Of a stretch of 32,211 bases of DNA, positions 9,713 through 19,019 are shown piece after piece. The position numbers were made by a program, and so were the translations under genes. The first letter of the stretch is position 1, and the number at the start of each line of letters is the position of its first letter. Source of the stretch: Verrucomicrobiota bacterium (lineage in GTDB: Bacteria; Verrucomicrobiota; Kiritimatiellia; CAIQIC01; Lenti-01); NCBI GenBank assembly GCA_031262805.1, contig JAISGX010000105.1:1-32211 (forward strand). Direction: 5' to 3'. The notes under the pieces were generated by a model, which saw only the letters and a list, made by a program, of their open reading frames with translations, made no database searches and was not told the origin of the DNA.

Positions 9713-11481
9713 GGCCGACCTCCCTTCCCTGCGGCCAGGCGGGCGGCTTCGGCATATTGCGTGCGGTACTGCACGGTCCATTCCCGTAGCAGGTCCAACC
9801 GGTCGTATCGGCTGTAGAGGGTTAGACCGCTGGTCCATGTGAGGGGCTCGGGAACCTGCGGCAGGCGCTCCAACATGGCCACGGCATCCGGACAGGCGTC
9901 CGGTCCACCGGCATCGGCGATCGCCTTCCATGCGTGTTTAAGCTCCACGGCGGAGTCCATGCACATCACGCGGATCAAATCGCGCAGGAGGGTGTAATAG
10001 CCGCCAGTCCAGCGGGCATGGTACACATATTCCCCGGCCAACTGGTAGGCATTGAGGGTCGGCGTGCCCAAATCGTCGGTGGTGTGCGGCCGGTGCCGTT
10101 CATAGGCGGCCTGCAACTCCGGATGCTCCGCGGAAGGGTAAAAATCCCGCCGGATGGGAAACCGTTGCAGGGCATATTTGACGGGCCCACCGGGCTCTCC
10201 GACGCGATAGCACCAGAGCTGCTGGCCTTCCGGGCTAAGCAGAAATTCGATGAAGCGCTGCGCGATTTCCCGGTGAGGTGCGCCGCGCAGAATGGAGATG
10301 GGGTCGGCGCTGACCCCGGATCCGCCGAGGGGCGTGACATAGGCCATGGATTCCACGGGCCGCCCCCCATTGCTGATGACGGCCTCAAAACGGCCGTAAA
10401 AGTCGATGCACAGCCCGGCGGCGGCATTCCCCATGCCGACATCCAGCGGAACCTTGCTGGCGCTATCGGTGAAGTAGCGGGCGTTGGCTCCGATTTTCTG
10501 AACCAGCCGCAGGCCGGCGGCCCAACCGCGCTCCACAGCCTCCTGATAGGCCACGGGGACGCCTTCGGGCATTTCGCCAGCGGGAAGATGGGCAGCGGCA
10601 ATGGCGGCTTCGTATGCCTCGATGTGGTCACGGAATCCGGCGGCTTCCACGGCCTTCCGGCACTGCACCTGAACGATGGTTTCAAAGGCTTTAGCAATGC
10701 TACCGCTCTTGGTGGGATCGGCCACGCCGAGGGTTCCGAACCAGCGGACATCCGCGAGATCCTCCCAGTGTCTTGGCTCGCGGGAAATGCCTTGGGCGGC
10801 CATACGGTCGCGGTTGTAGCAGATGCCGAAGGTGCTCAGCGTGGTGCCGTAATAGGTGGGCGTACGCCAGGTTTCTCCGCTCATGCCGGGGGGGATCAGG
10901 ACGGTTCCATCCGGGGTTTCCAGCAGGCCGGTGGGAACCTCCGAGGGCGCCCACGCGGGAACAAGTAGCCCTTGGCGGGTGGCGTTGTCGCCGTCGTAGG
11001 CGCCGCCGCCGAAATACATGTCGATCTGGCTGGAAAACTCGGTGGGGTCGTCGGTATTGCGGAAGGCTAGGTATAGGTCGCACTGCTCCTGCCAATCCTC
11101 CTCCGAAACATTGTCCGGCCGCCGGTCGGGATGAAACGACCGACTCAGAATGATGGAAGCGCCGTCTGGACGCCAACGGCGGCCCTGGCCGGTCCACCAG
11201 GCACGGAAGCTGGAGACGAATTCACTGGTGAGGTAGCGGGAAATTTCGGAGGAGCCGCCGATGTTGCGCCAGTCCACCTTGACGGGCGCGCCGAAGTGCT
11301 CAACGTGCCATGCGGAAAACGCCAAAGCGTATTCGTAGCGGATGGCTTCATTCATGGGGGTGATGACAACCAGCACCGGATCGCCTTCGCGCCATTCGCG
11401 CACACCGGTTTGCCGACGGAAGAGGAAGGGAAGCGCCACCACCGTGGCCAAGAGCATCAAAATGACAATGTTACGCATCAT
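9709..11481 (-). CDS. extracellular solute-binding protein of ABC importer, large form (about 590 aa)
   Basis: N-terminal hydrophobic segment MMRNIVILMLLATVVALPFLF, then a periplasmic-binding-protein fold (VLVVITPMNEAIRYEYALAFSAWHVEHFG; VADPTKSGSIAKAFE; FLLSPEGQQLW). Lies between ATPase and permease genes. Confidence 0.85.
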   Translation of the reverse strand: MMRNIVILMLLATVVALPFLFRRQTGVREWREGDPVLVVITPMNEAIRYEYALAFSAWHVEHFGAPVKVDWRNIGGSSEISRYLTSEFVSSFRAWWTGQGRRWRPDGASIILSRSFHPDRRPDNVSEEDWQEQCDLYLAFRNTDDPTEFSSQIDMYFGGGAYDGDNATRQGLLVPAWAPSEVPTGLLETPDGTVLIPPGMSGETWRTPTYYGTTLSTFGICYNRDRMAAQGISREPRHWEDLADVRWFGTLGVADPTKSGSIAKAFETIVQVQCRKAVEAAGFRDHIEAYEAAIAAAHLPAGEMPEGVPVAYQEAVERGWAAGLRLVQKIGANARYFTDSASKVPLDVGMGNAAAGLCIDFYGRFEAVISNGGRPVESMAYVTPLGGSGVSADPISILRGAPHREIAQRFIEFLLSPEGQQLWCYRVGEPGGPVKYALQRFPIRRDFYPSAEHPELQAAYERHRPHTTDDLGTPTLNAYQLAGEYVYHARWTGGYYTLLRDLIRVMCMDSAVELKHAWKAIADAGGPDACPDAVAMLERLPQVPEPLTWTSGLTLYSRYDRLDLLREWTVQYRTQYAEAARLAAGKGGRP

Positions 11482-11500
11482 GGGAAGGTCTCCGTGGGCC

Positions 11501-12574
11501 TTATTCCCCCAGAACCTGGACATCGCCGGGGTTGATCCACAGGCGGACCTCCGCACGCTCGTCATCCCGCGCCACCACCCTGGGCCGCATTTCCAAGGCC
11601 TTGAGGATGACGCCGCCTGCCAGCGCCACCGCATGCTGGGCAACTTCCCCCAGATACACCGTGGCGTGCAGCTGGCCGGTGAACAGATTGGCCCCCTCCT
11701 GCCGGTCGGTATGCAACCGGACGGCTTCGGGACGGATGGACAGCCAGACGGTGCGTCCCTCCGTCCAAGGCGTCTCCGTTTCCGCTTCCCAATCCCCCGT
11801 GGCGGTTTCCACCACTATCCGGCCCTTCCCCCGAGCCTTCACCGTGCCTTCCACAAATGTGGTTTCTCCGATGAATTGGGCCACAAACCGGCTGTTCGGC
11901 CGGATATAGACCTCCTGCGGGGTTCCGACCTGCAACAGGCGGCCTTGGTCGAGAATGGCCACACGGTCGGCAATGGAGAGTGCCTCCTTCTGGTCGTGGG
12001 TCACATATATGGCGGTCAAGCCCGCCTCCTTGCAAATTCGCCGGATTTCCGTCCGCATTTCAATGCGCAATTTGGCATCCAGATTGGAGAGGGGCTCATC
12101 CAGCAACAGGCATTGCGGTTCAATCACCAACGCACGCGCCAAGGCCACCCGCTGTTGCTGCCCGCCGGAAAGTTCATTGGGTTTGGAGTCGGCTCGGTCG
12201 GCCAATTTGACCATTTCCAACGCCTTCCTCACGCGGGGTTCGGCCTCCGCCTTCTTCACGCCGCGCATTTCCAATCCAAACGCGACGTTTTCGCGGAGGG
12301 TCATATGCGGCCACAGGGCGTAGCTCTGAAACACCATGCCCATATCGCGTTTGTGCGGTGGCAGATGCGTGACATCGCGCTCGCCGGCTAGAATACGGCC
12401 GCCGTCTGGTTCGTTCAAACCCGCCACGGCCCGCAGCAGGGTAGTTTTGCCGCAACCGGAGGGACCCAGCAGGAAGAACAATTCGCCGGCCGCGATCTGC
12501 GCACTGATGCCTTTGAGCACTTGGTTTGCACCAAAATTTTTCGTCACGTTCTCGATGGTGATGGGTACGGGCAT
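11501..12574 (-). CDS. ABC transporter ATP-binding protein (sugar/iron/polyamine type with TOBE region)
   Basis: Walker A GPSGCGKTT, signature LSGGQQQR, Walker B LLLDEP, C-terminal TOBE-like segment. ATG 12574 is preceded by AAGGAG. Confidence 0.96.
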   Translation of the reverse strand: MPVPITIENVTKNFGANQVLKGISAQIAAGELFFLLGPSGCGKTTLLRAVAGLNEPDGGRILAGERDVTHLPPHKRDMGMVFQSYALWPHMTLRENVAFGLEMRGVKKAEAEPRVRKALEMVKLADRADSKPNELSGGQQQRVALARALVIEPQCLLLDEPLSNLDAKLRIEMRTEIRRICKEAGLTAIYVTHDQKEALSIADRVAILDQGRLLQVGTPQEVYIRPNSRFVAQFIGETTFVEGTVKARGKGRIVVETATGDWEAETETPWTEGRTVWLSIRPEAVRLHTDRQEGANLFTGQLHATVYLGEVAQHAVALAGGVILKALEMRPRVVARDDERAEVRLWINPGDVQVLGE

Positions 12575-12697
12575 GGTTCTCCTTCCGCTTCGTCCTCTTT
12601 TTATAGCAAACCCCTTCCCCACGGACAGCCTTAAATCGCCCCCCGGACAGGCTTTTTCCCGCCATCCTTCCTTTCCTCTTCTTCCGGCAAAAAGCTA

Positions 12698-12727
12698 TTT
12701 ACGTCTCTACTGGAGCGGGATTATAGT
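12698..12727 (+). promoter_or_regulatory. putative sigma70-like promoter
   Basis: TTTACG (12698-12703), 18-nt spacer, TATAGT (12722-12727), upstream of the small exported protein gene. Confidence 0.35.
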
Positions 12728-12750
12728 GGTGCTTTTATAAGGAGATGCTG

Positions 12751-13035
12751 ATGAGAAAGGTCCTGCTTCCACTGTGCTTGATTCTCGTGGGGGGAAATGG
12801 CGCCATCGGCTCCACACCTCCTTCCGCTTCGGAAGTTGTGAGCCGGGATGTCCGGGACATGGAAGAGCGCTTGGAGGAGCTCCGGCAGGAAGTCGGCGAT
12901 CTACAAGCGCGGCTGGCGGAGGTGGAAAACCGTCTGGGCCCCGCCTTCCGGCCGACTTCCGCGTTCAACACCGTGGAACAGCGGCTGGATGACCTTCAAA
13001 ACGATGTGGACCACCTGAAACGGAATGCCCGGTAG
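12751..13035 (+). CDS. small exported coiled-coil protein of unknown function
   Basis: Signal-peptide-like MRKVLLPLCLILVGGNGAIGS, then heptad-rich RDMEERLEELRQEVGDLQARLAEVENRL. AAGGAG immediately upstream gives correct spacing for the ATG at 12751 rather than 12745. Confidence 0.7.
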   Translation: MRKVLLPLCLILVGGNGAIGSTPPSASEVVSRDVRDMEERLEELRQEVGDLQARLAEVENRLGPAFRPTSAFNTVEQRLDDLQNDVDHLKRNAR

Positions 13036-13090
13036 ACGGGGAAGGCCGCCGGATCGAAACGATAGATGTGGGCTGGAGCAATGAAAAACC

Positions 13091-14131
13091 ATGAAATATC
13101 TTGATTATTATGCCGTTTTGGGCGTCGCACGGGATGCAACGCCGGAGGTCATCAAAAAAGCATACCGGAAGCTGGCGCGGCAATATCATCCGGACGTGAA
13201 CAAGGAGCCGGGCGCGGAAGCAAAGTTCAAAGAGATCAACGAGTCGTATGAAGTGCTCTCCAATCCGGAAAAGCGGAAGCGTTACGATACATTGGGTGCC
13301 AACTGGAAGGCGGGGCAGGATTTCACCCCTCCGCCGGGATTCGGCGGATTTGGCGGCGGCCCCGGAGGACGCGGCGGGCAGTCGGGCGGCATTCATTTTG
13401 ACTTCGGCGGCAATGGGGCCGATGCCGGGGATTTCAGCGATTTCTTTTCCGCCATTTTCGGCAACATGGGCGGCGGGGGCGGACGGTCCCACCGCGGCGG
13501 ACGACGGACGGCGGGAGGTGCCAACCCCTTCGAACCCTTTGGTGGATTCGGCGGTGGATTCGGCGGCATGGATGAATCCTTCACTCCGCACGGCCAGGAT
13601 TTTGAAGCTAATTTCCCGGTAACCATCGAAGACCTGTACAACCGCGAACAAAAAAGCATCACGCTCCAGGTTCCCCATGTGGAGGCCAACGGCAGCGTCA
13701 CCCACCAAGCCAGAACGTTCAAGGTGCGGATTCCACAGGGCGCCACGGATGGCACGCGCATCCGCCTGTCGGGCCAGGGCGAAGCGGGCGGCAACCTCTA
13801 CCTCAATTTGCGCATTCTTCCCCATCCGGTGTTCCAACTGAATGGGACGGATTTGGACCTCACTCTCCCGCTGACTCCCTGGGAGGCGGTTCTGGGCGCC
13901 AAGGTCCGCATTCCCACACTGGATGGGACGGCTTCGCTCACCATTCGGGCGGGCACCCAAGGCGGCGCACGCCTGCGCCTGACGAAAAAGGGCCTGCCGG
14001 ACAAACATGGGGATCGCGGAGACATTTTTGTCAACATCCGGATTGCCATTCCGGAACATCCCACGGCCAAGGAAAAAGATCTCTTCGAGCAGCTGGCCCG
14101 CACCTCCACGTTCCAGCCCCGGCCGGTATAG
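13091..14131 (+). CDS. DnaJ C-terminal domain protein, class II (CbpA-like, no zinc finger)
   Basis: J domain with HPD ([11 protein letters not shown]), long Gly-rich linker, C-terminal substrate-binding domains; no CxxCxGxG repeats. Confidence 0.93.
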   Translation: MKYLDYYAVLGVARDATPEVIKKAYRKLARQYHPDVNKEPGAEAKFKEINESYEVLSNPEKRKRYDTLGANWKAGQDFTPPPGFGGFGGGPGGRGGQSGGIHFDFGGNGADAGDFSDFFSAIFGNMGGGGGRSHRGGRRTAGGANPFEPFGGFGGGFGGMDESFTPHGQDFEANFPVTIEDLYNREQKSITLQVPHVEANGSVTHQARTFKVRIPQGATDGTRIRLSGQGEAGGNLYLNLRILPHPVFQLNGTDLDLTLPLTPWEAVLGAKVRIPTLDGTASLTIRAGTQGGARLRLTKKGLPDKHGDRGDIFVNIRIAIPEHPTAKEKDLFEQLARTSTFQPRPV

Positions 14132-14158
14132 TCGGCGGCCAAACGGGTGGAACCAGCT

Positions 14159-14578
14159 CTACGGCGTTTTGTTTCCGGTGATTGGACTGGGCGTCAGGCG
14201 CAGGTTCTGTGTGCCGCCCTTGTTGTCCAGCAGTACACCGGCGGCGGCGTTGCCGCCGGAGTGGAACGTGAGGGTGCCCCAATAGGATTCCCGCTCAAAA
14301 ATCATGGAAAATTCCGCGACATATCCATCCATCACACCGGAAAGTTGAGCGGTGGCTCCGGCATCGGTGAGCATCGTGCCTTTCAAAATCCCATTGTCTC
14401 CGACATCCAGCACCATAACGCCCAGATGGGTGCCGTCAACCGTGGTGTCCCAGTTTCCGGTGACGGAAACCGCCGGATGGTGGCCGGGATCGTCGGCGTC
14501 GTCATTTTTGTCGTTGTGGCATGCCGCCAAGGCCAGCACCATCACCACCGCACAACCCATCATTCCCATTCGCTTCAT
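14159..14578 (-). CDS. small putative lipoprotein, unknown function
   Basis: Signal with lipobox MKRMGMMGCAVVMVLALAAC followed by an Asp/Asn/His-rich linker and a predicted beta-rich domain. Confidence 0.7.
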   Translation of the reverse strand: MKRMGMMGCAVVMVLALAACHNDKNDDADDPGHHPAVSVTGNWDTTVDGTHLGVMVLDVGDNGILKGTMLTDAGATAQLSGVMDGYVAEFSMIFERESYWGTLTFHSGGNAAAGVLLDNKGGTQNLRLTPSPITGNKTP

Positions 14579-14598
14579 GCTGCTCTCTTTCCTGTTTT

Positions 14599-15615
14599 TT
14601 AGGCCCAGATTCCAGCACAAATTGTGCCGCAGGCCAAGCATTTCCCCTCTTCATCCATTCCTAGCCGATTCACACGGAAACCATTACGGGCAATCAACAT
14701 CCGCCCGCAAGCCTTGCAGAGGGTGTCCACCCCTCCATCGACGCCGTGGACATTGCCAAGATAGACATAATGTAGACCGTTACGTACCGCCTGCTGTTTG
14801 GCCCGGAGCAGGGTCGAAAGGGGCGTGTCCTCCCCGGCCGACATATCGCTCGCACCATGAAAACGGCTGAAATGTAACGGCGTATCCGGGCCCAGCTCCT
14901 CGGCCACCCAGGCGGTCAGTTCGTCCACTTCCGCCTCCGAATCATACCAACCGGGAATCAACAGGGTGGTCACCTCCAGCCAGCAAGCCGTTTCCCGGCG
15001 GATATAGACCAGCGTCTCCAACACGGGCGCTAAGCGGGCGCCGCACAGGTTCCGGTAGAATGAATCGCGGAAGGATTTCAAATCCACATTGGCCGCATCC
15101 ATGCGGCGGAAAAATTCCCGGCGGGCTTCCCCCTGGATATATCCCGACGTCACCGCCGCCATGCGAAGGCCGCGGGCATGGACGGCATCAGCAAGATCCA
15201 TGGCATATTCCGGCCACACCGCCGGCTCGTTGTAGGTGGCGACCACCATGGGAATCTGTTCCCGGACCGCTAGGGCGGCGAGTTCTTCGGGGGAAACCAG
15301 CGGACCTGCCCCACCCTCGCCCTGCGGACGGCTCAAGGAATCATTTTGGCAGAACCGACAGGCCAGATTGCACCCGAGGGTGCCGATGGACAGCACGGAT
15401 GTGCCCGGCAGCACATGATAGAGGGGTTTCTTTTCCACCGGGTCCACAGCCAAGGCGGCGGGTCTTCCCCATGCGGCAGAGACAAGCCGTCCCTCCCGGT
15501 TGAGACGCACAAAACAGCGGCCCCTGGCTCCTTCAACCGGACGGCAGCCGTGCGGGCAGGCATCGCATTGAACACGGCCGTCTTCCACCGGCGTCCAGAA
15601 GCGGGCGGTGCTCAC
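14599..15615 (-). CDS. amrS: AmmeMemoRadiSam-type radical SAM enzyme (AmrS/PflA-like)
   Basis: CDACPHGCRPVEGARGRCFVR N-terminus; CX3CX2C radical SAM motif (CNLACRFCQN); C-terminal Cys pairs. GTG at 15615 overlaps the upstream stop (GTGA). Confidence 0.88.
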   Translation of the reverse strand: MSTARFWTPVEDGRVQCDACPHGCRPVEGARGRCFVRLNREGRLVSAAWGRPAALAVDPVEKKPLYHVLPGTSVLSIGTLGCNLACRFCQNDSLSRPQGEGGAGPLVSPEELAALAVREQIPMVVATYNEPAVWPEYAMDLADAVHARGLRMAAVTSGYIQGEARREFFRRMDAANVDLKSFRDSFYRNLCGARLAPVLETLVYIRRETACWLEVTTLLIPGWYDSEAEVDELTAWVAEELGPDTPLHFSRFHGASDMSAGEDTPLSTLLRAKQQAVRNGLHYVYLGNVHGVDGGVDTLCKACGRMLIARNGFRVNRLGMDEEGKCLACGTICAGIWA

Positions 15616-16016
15616 AGGGCTTTTCCGATGGCCTGCCACACTAGGCGCGCACAGTGGATACGAGAGGGATACTGCTCGATGCCATTGAAGGCCTGAGCAT
15701 CCCCCCAGGCGGCATCAAAACCTTCCTTGCCGATGCGGGATTCAAACGCCTCCCTCAGTGCCCGGATTTCCTGACAGGTTTTCCCCGCCAGCCGGACAGC
15801 CGCCATGGAAGCCGACGCCCGGCTGACGGCGCAGCCGTGCAGCTCATAGATCAGCCGCTCCAACCGTCCATCCTCCCGCCAATGGAGGCGAAGGCGGATT
15901 TCATCCCCGCAGGCGGAATTAAAGGCTTCCGCATCCTCAGTGCCACGCGGTACGCTCCCCACACCCACGGGATTGCGTGCATGGTCCATCAGGGCGGCTT
16001 GATACAAGTTTTTCAT
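15612..16016 (-). CDS. sufU: SufU/NifU-like Fe-S cluster assembly scaffold
   Basis: LYQAALMDHARNPVGVG; three conserved Cys contexts NSACGDEI, GCAVSRASASM, RIHCARL. Confidence 0.92.
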   Translation of the reverse strand: MKNLYQAALMDHARNPVGVGSVPRGTEDAEAFNSACGDEIRLRLHWREDGRLERLIYELHGCAVSRASASMAAVRLAGKTCQEIRALREAFESRIGKEGFDAAWGDAQAFNGIEQYPSRIHCARLVWQAIGKAL

Positions 16017-17251
16017 TATACAAAGAATTCCCGGGCCGCTCGGACGCCTGCCAGCAAAGCCTCCACATCAGCCCGCGTGTTATAGGACGCGAAACTGGCC
16101 CGAACCACCGCTTCCACGCCCAGACGCCGTAGCACCGGCTGGGCGCACATGTGGCCGGCGCGGACCGCCACAGCATGGTCGTCCAGAATTTGTGCGACAT
16201 CGTGCGCATGAATGCCGTCCAGCGAGAAGGTGACGAGCGACAAGGCGTCCGGATGGCTCCAGATGCGGACGCCGGGAATGGCGGCCAGCCCTTCCTGCGC
16301 CATCCGTACAAGTTCCCGCACGTGTTTGTGGGCGGCGGAAGGGAGCGCCTCCAGCCACCGGATGGCGGCGCGCAGTCCAATCGCACCGGCGGCATTCGGC
16401 GTGCCACCCTCGAAACGGTACGGCACATCTGCCCAGGTCGCGCCTTGCTCGTCCACACGGGTCACCATCTCGCCGCCGAGCATCACCGGCTCCATCTCCG
16501 CCAACAGTTCCGGCCGCCCCCATAGCGCACCAGTCCCCATTGGAGCGAACATCTTGTGGCCGGAAAAGGCAAAAAAGTCGCAGTCCCATTCCGATAGCTC
16601 CACAGGGGCGTGGGCCACACCCTGGGCGCCATCCACCATCACGCGGGCCCCGGCGGCATGGGCCAGGGCGGTCAGCGTCCGGATGTCATTCATACCGCCG
16701 AGCACATTGGAGACCCAGGAGAGGGCCACCCATTTGGCGTTCCCCCTCCGGAGGCCCTGTCGGAAGGCGTGCTCGTCCAAGCGGCGTCCCGCAGTGAGGG
16801 GAATGATGCACAGCTCCGCACCGGCCGCTGTGGCGGCGGCGGCCCAGGGCACCCCATTGCTATGGTGCTCCATGGCGGACACCCAAACCGCATCGCCGGG
16901 AGCCAGCTGCTTGCGAGCCAACCCGGAGACGACCAGATTGATGGCGGCAGTGGCGCCGGACGTCAGCACCACTTGGTCCGGCGACGGCGCCCGGAGAAAG
17001 GCGGCGACATCCCGCCGGACCTGCTCATAGGCGGCGGAGGCTTCCGCGCCCAGGCGGTGCACGCTCCGCCGCACATTGGCGTTGTGAAAACGGGAAAACT
17101 CATCCATGGCGGCCAAGACGGTTTCCGGCCGCTGGGTGGTGGCGGCGTTGTCCAGCCAAGCCACACCCCTCTGCAGAAAGGCGAATTCCTGACGCATCAC
17201 CGCCGGATCAAACGTCCCGGTTTCTTTCTGCTGTGCATCCACCTGCTTCAT
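16016..17251 (-). CDS. sufS: cysteine desulfurase, SufS family
   Basis: AFLQRGVAWLDNAATTQRP, PLP lysine FSGHKMFAPMGTG, catalytic Cys RAGHMCAQP. Stop overlaps the sufU ATG (TAATG). Confidence 0.95.
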   Translation of the reverse strand: MKQVDAQQKETGTFDPAVMRQEFAFLQRGVAWLDNAATTQRPETVLAAMDEFSRFHNANVRRSVHRLGAEASAAYEQVRRDVAAFLRAPSPDQVVLTSGATAAINLVVSGLARKQLAPGDAVWVSAMEHHSNGVPWAAAATAAGAELCIIPLTAGRRLDEHAFRQGLRRGNAKWVALSWVSNVLGGMNDIRTLTALAHAAGARVMVDGAQGVAHAPVELSEWDCDFFAFSGHKMFAPMGTGALWGRPELLAEMEPVMLGGEMVTRVDEQGATWADVPYRFEGGTPNAAGAIGLRAAIRWLEALPSAAHKHVRELVRMAQEGLAAIPGVRIWSHPDALSLVTFSLDGIHAHDVAQILDDHAVAVRAGHMCAQPVLRRLGVEAVVRASFASYNTRADVEALLAGVRAAREFFV

Positions 17252-17293
17252 TCTCGTTGCCCTTTCGTATCATCATGCTACATTCCTCCTGTT

Positions 17294-17545
17294 ATGCGCA
17301 AGAACATCGGCTGGCAGGAACACCAAGACGAAACCAAGTACGAAATCCGCGTGCTCTTCGACGGGGGGGACCGCATCCTCTGGCGTCGAAAAACCAAACA
17401 AATGGAACGCTGGGAACCCTTCGATCCCCTGCCGGAGCATTGGGCACTCCTGCTCCAGAAGACCCATGCGCGCTATGTCCGCCGTCAGGCGCCCTATAAG
17501 GATCTGCAGCTGGTCGAACGATTGGCGGCGCGGGCCGCCTCCTGA
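17294..17545 (+). CDS. short hypothetical protein (83 aa)
   Basis: MRKNIGWQEHQDETKYEIRVLFDGGDRILWRRKTKQMERWEPFDPLPEHWALLLQKTHARYVRRQAPYKDLQLVERLAARAAS; plausible amino-acid composition; ORF fills the gap divergent from sufS. Confidence 0.6.
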   Translation: MRKNIGWQEHQDETKYEIRVLFDGGDRILWRRKTKQMERWEPFDPLPEHWALLLQKTHARYVRRQAPYKDLQLVERLAARAAS

Positions 17546-17599
17546 CATTCTCTTCACCGGCGGCTGTTCGCCTGCCGAAACTTGTGCTACAACTCCGGT

Positions 17600-19018
17600 A
17601 TGTTGTCGATCCGGCCCATTTTTGCCATTGCCCAGCTGGCGTTGCGGAACACCTTCCGCTCGCGAATCGTGTTGTTGCTGCTGATGATGCTGGCGGGTAG
17701 CGTTCTGCTACTTCCGACGGCGGTCCGAAGCGACGGCACGGTGGAGGGGCTAATCCGCCTGCACTTGTCCTATACCCTCGGCTTGGCCCTCTTCCTGCTA
17801 ACGCTGGCCACCCTGTGGGCGGGATGTTCCAGCGTATCGCAGGAAGCGGATGCCAAAACCCTGCACCTGCTGCTGGTGAAACCGGTGCCGCGCTTCCAGA
17901 TCTGGCTGGGCAAATGGCTGGCGCTGGTGGTGCTGGATTTTGTCTTGTTGGCGTTTGTGATGGGGCTTTCGCTGGGCACCCTCCACTGGAAGCTCCACCG
18001 GTGGAATGCCGATCCTGCGGACCTGCGGCGGGGCATGGCGATCACTCTGGCCTCGCTGGAAACGCGGTATGCCCCACTGCCCGATGTGGAGGCCCGGGTG
18101 GAGGAGGAAACGGAACGCCTTCAGGCCGAGACCCTGTTGCCGGACCTGCCGGAAGACATCCTGCGCGGCCAAATCCGCCGCGCCATCCTGACCCGCTTGT
18201 ATTCCATTCCGCCGAACGAATCACACACCTGGCGCTTCGAGCTTCCCTCCCACCATGCCGAACAGCCGTTGCCGCTGATTCAGTTCCGCTGCGCTTCCTC
18301 CATCCTCGGCGCGGCGGAAATCCATGCCACCGTTTCCATGGCGGATCTCCATACGGACCTCCGCCTAATGCCCGGCACCTTGCAAACGGTATATTTCCCC
18401 AAGGAAAACCCCACCCTTTCCGGAGCGGTTGATGTGACGGTGCTCAACCACGGCGAACAGGGAGCCACGCTCTTTTTTGAACCGGTGGACGGCCTGGTCC
18501 TGCGGCAGCCCCACGGCACGTTTGCGGGAAATTATGCTCGCGGCTTCTTCCAGCTCTTCCTACGGCTTTCGCTGTTTGCCGCCCTCGGAGTCACCCTCGG
18601 AACGTTGTTCACCCTTCCCGTGGCGACGTTCCTCACCCTGGTCCTGCTGTTGCTGATGTCCCTGTTCGGGTTTGTGAGCGAGGCGGCCCAGACAGACCGG
18701 GAGACGTTTGTGGAGGGCGTGGCCTCCTTCGGTGCGGGCTCCCACAGCCACGGCGAAGAAGAGGTAGACGAGGACCCTTCCGCCCTGGCGCGGGGCACCG
18801 CCACCATCTTGTATTACGTGTATCGCGGCACCTATCTCACGCTGGGGCCTTTTCTGGAGAACACCACCCTAGACCGGCTAACAACCGCCACCCGGATCCC
18901 CCCCGGAGAAATTGGACGCAACCTCCTCCAACAGGGGTTGCTGTTGCCGCTACTGCTGGGTCTGGCTTCCACCTTCATCCTGCGCCGCCGTGAATGGGCG
19001 CTTCCCACGAGGAGTTGA
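17600..19018 (+). CDS. ABC-2-type transporter permease
   Basis: Multiple hydrophobic helices; N-terminal AQLALRNTFRSRIVLLLLMMLAG, then CSSVSQEADAKTLHLLLVKPVPRFQIWLGKWLAL typical of ABC-2 permeases. Confidence 0.8.
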   Translation: MLSIRPIFAIAQLALRNTFRSRIVLLLLMMLAGSVLLLPTAVRSDGTVEGLIRLHLSYTLGLALFLLTLATLWAGCSSVSQEADAKTLHLLLVKPVPRFQIWLGKWLALVVLDFVLLAFVMGLSLGTLHWKLHRWNADPADLRRGMAITLASLETRYAPLPDVEARVEEETERLQAETLLPDLPEDILRGQIRRAILTRLYSIPPNESHTWRFELPSHHAEQPLPLIQFRCASSILGAAEIHATVSMADLHTDLRLMPGTLQTVYFPKENPTLSGAVDVTVLNHGEQGATLFFEPVDGLVLRQPHGTFAGNYARGFFQLFLRLSLFAALGVTLGTLFTLPVATFLTLVLLLLMSLFGFVSEAAQTDRETFVEGVASFGAGSHSHGEEEVDEDPSALARGTATILYYVYRGTYLTLGPFLENTTLDRLTTATRIPPGEIGRNLLQQGLLLPLLLGLASTFILRRREWALPTRS

Positions 19019-19019
19019 G

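Noticed and set aside
9934-10968. 344-aa + strand ORF opposite the solute-binding protein
   Set aside because: Antisense shadow, Gly/His-rich.
12965-14059. 364-aa - strand ORF opposite the second dnaJ
   Set aside because: Antisense of a well-supported DnaJ-family gene.
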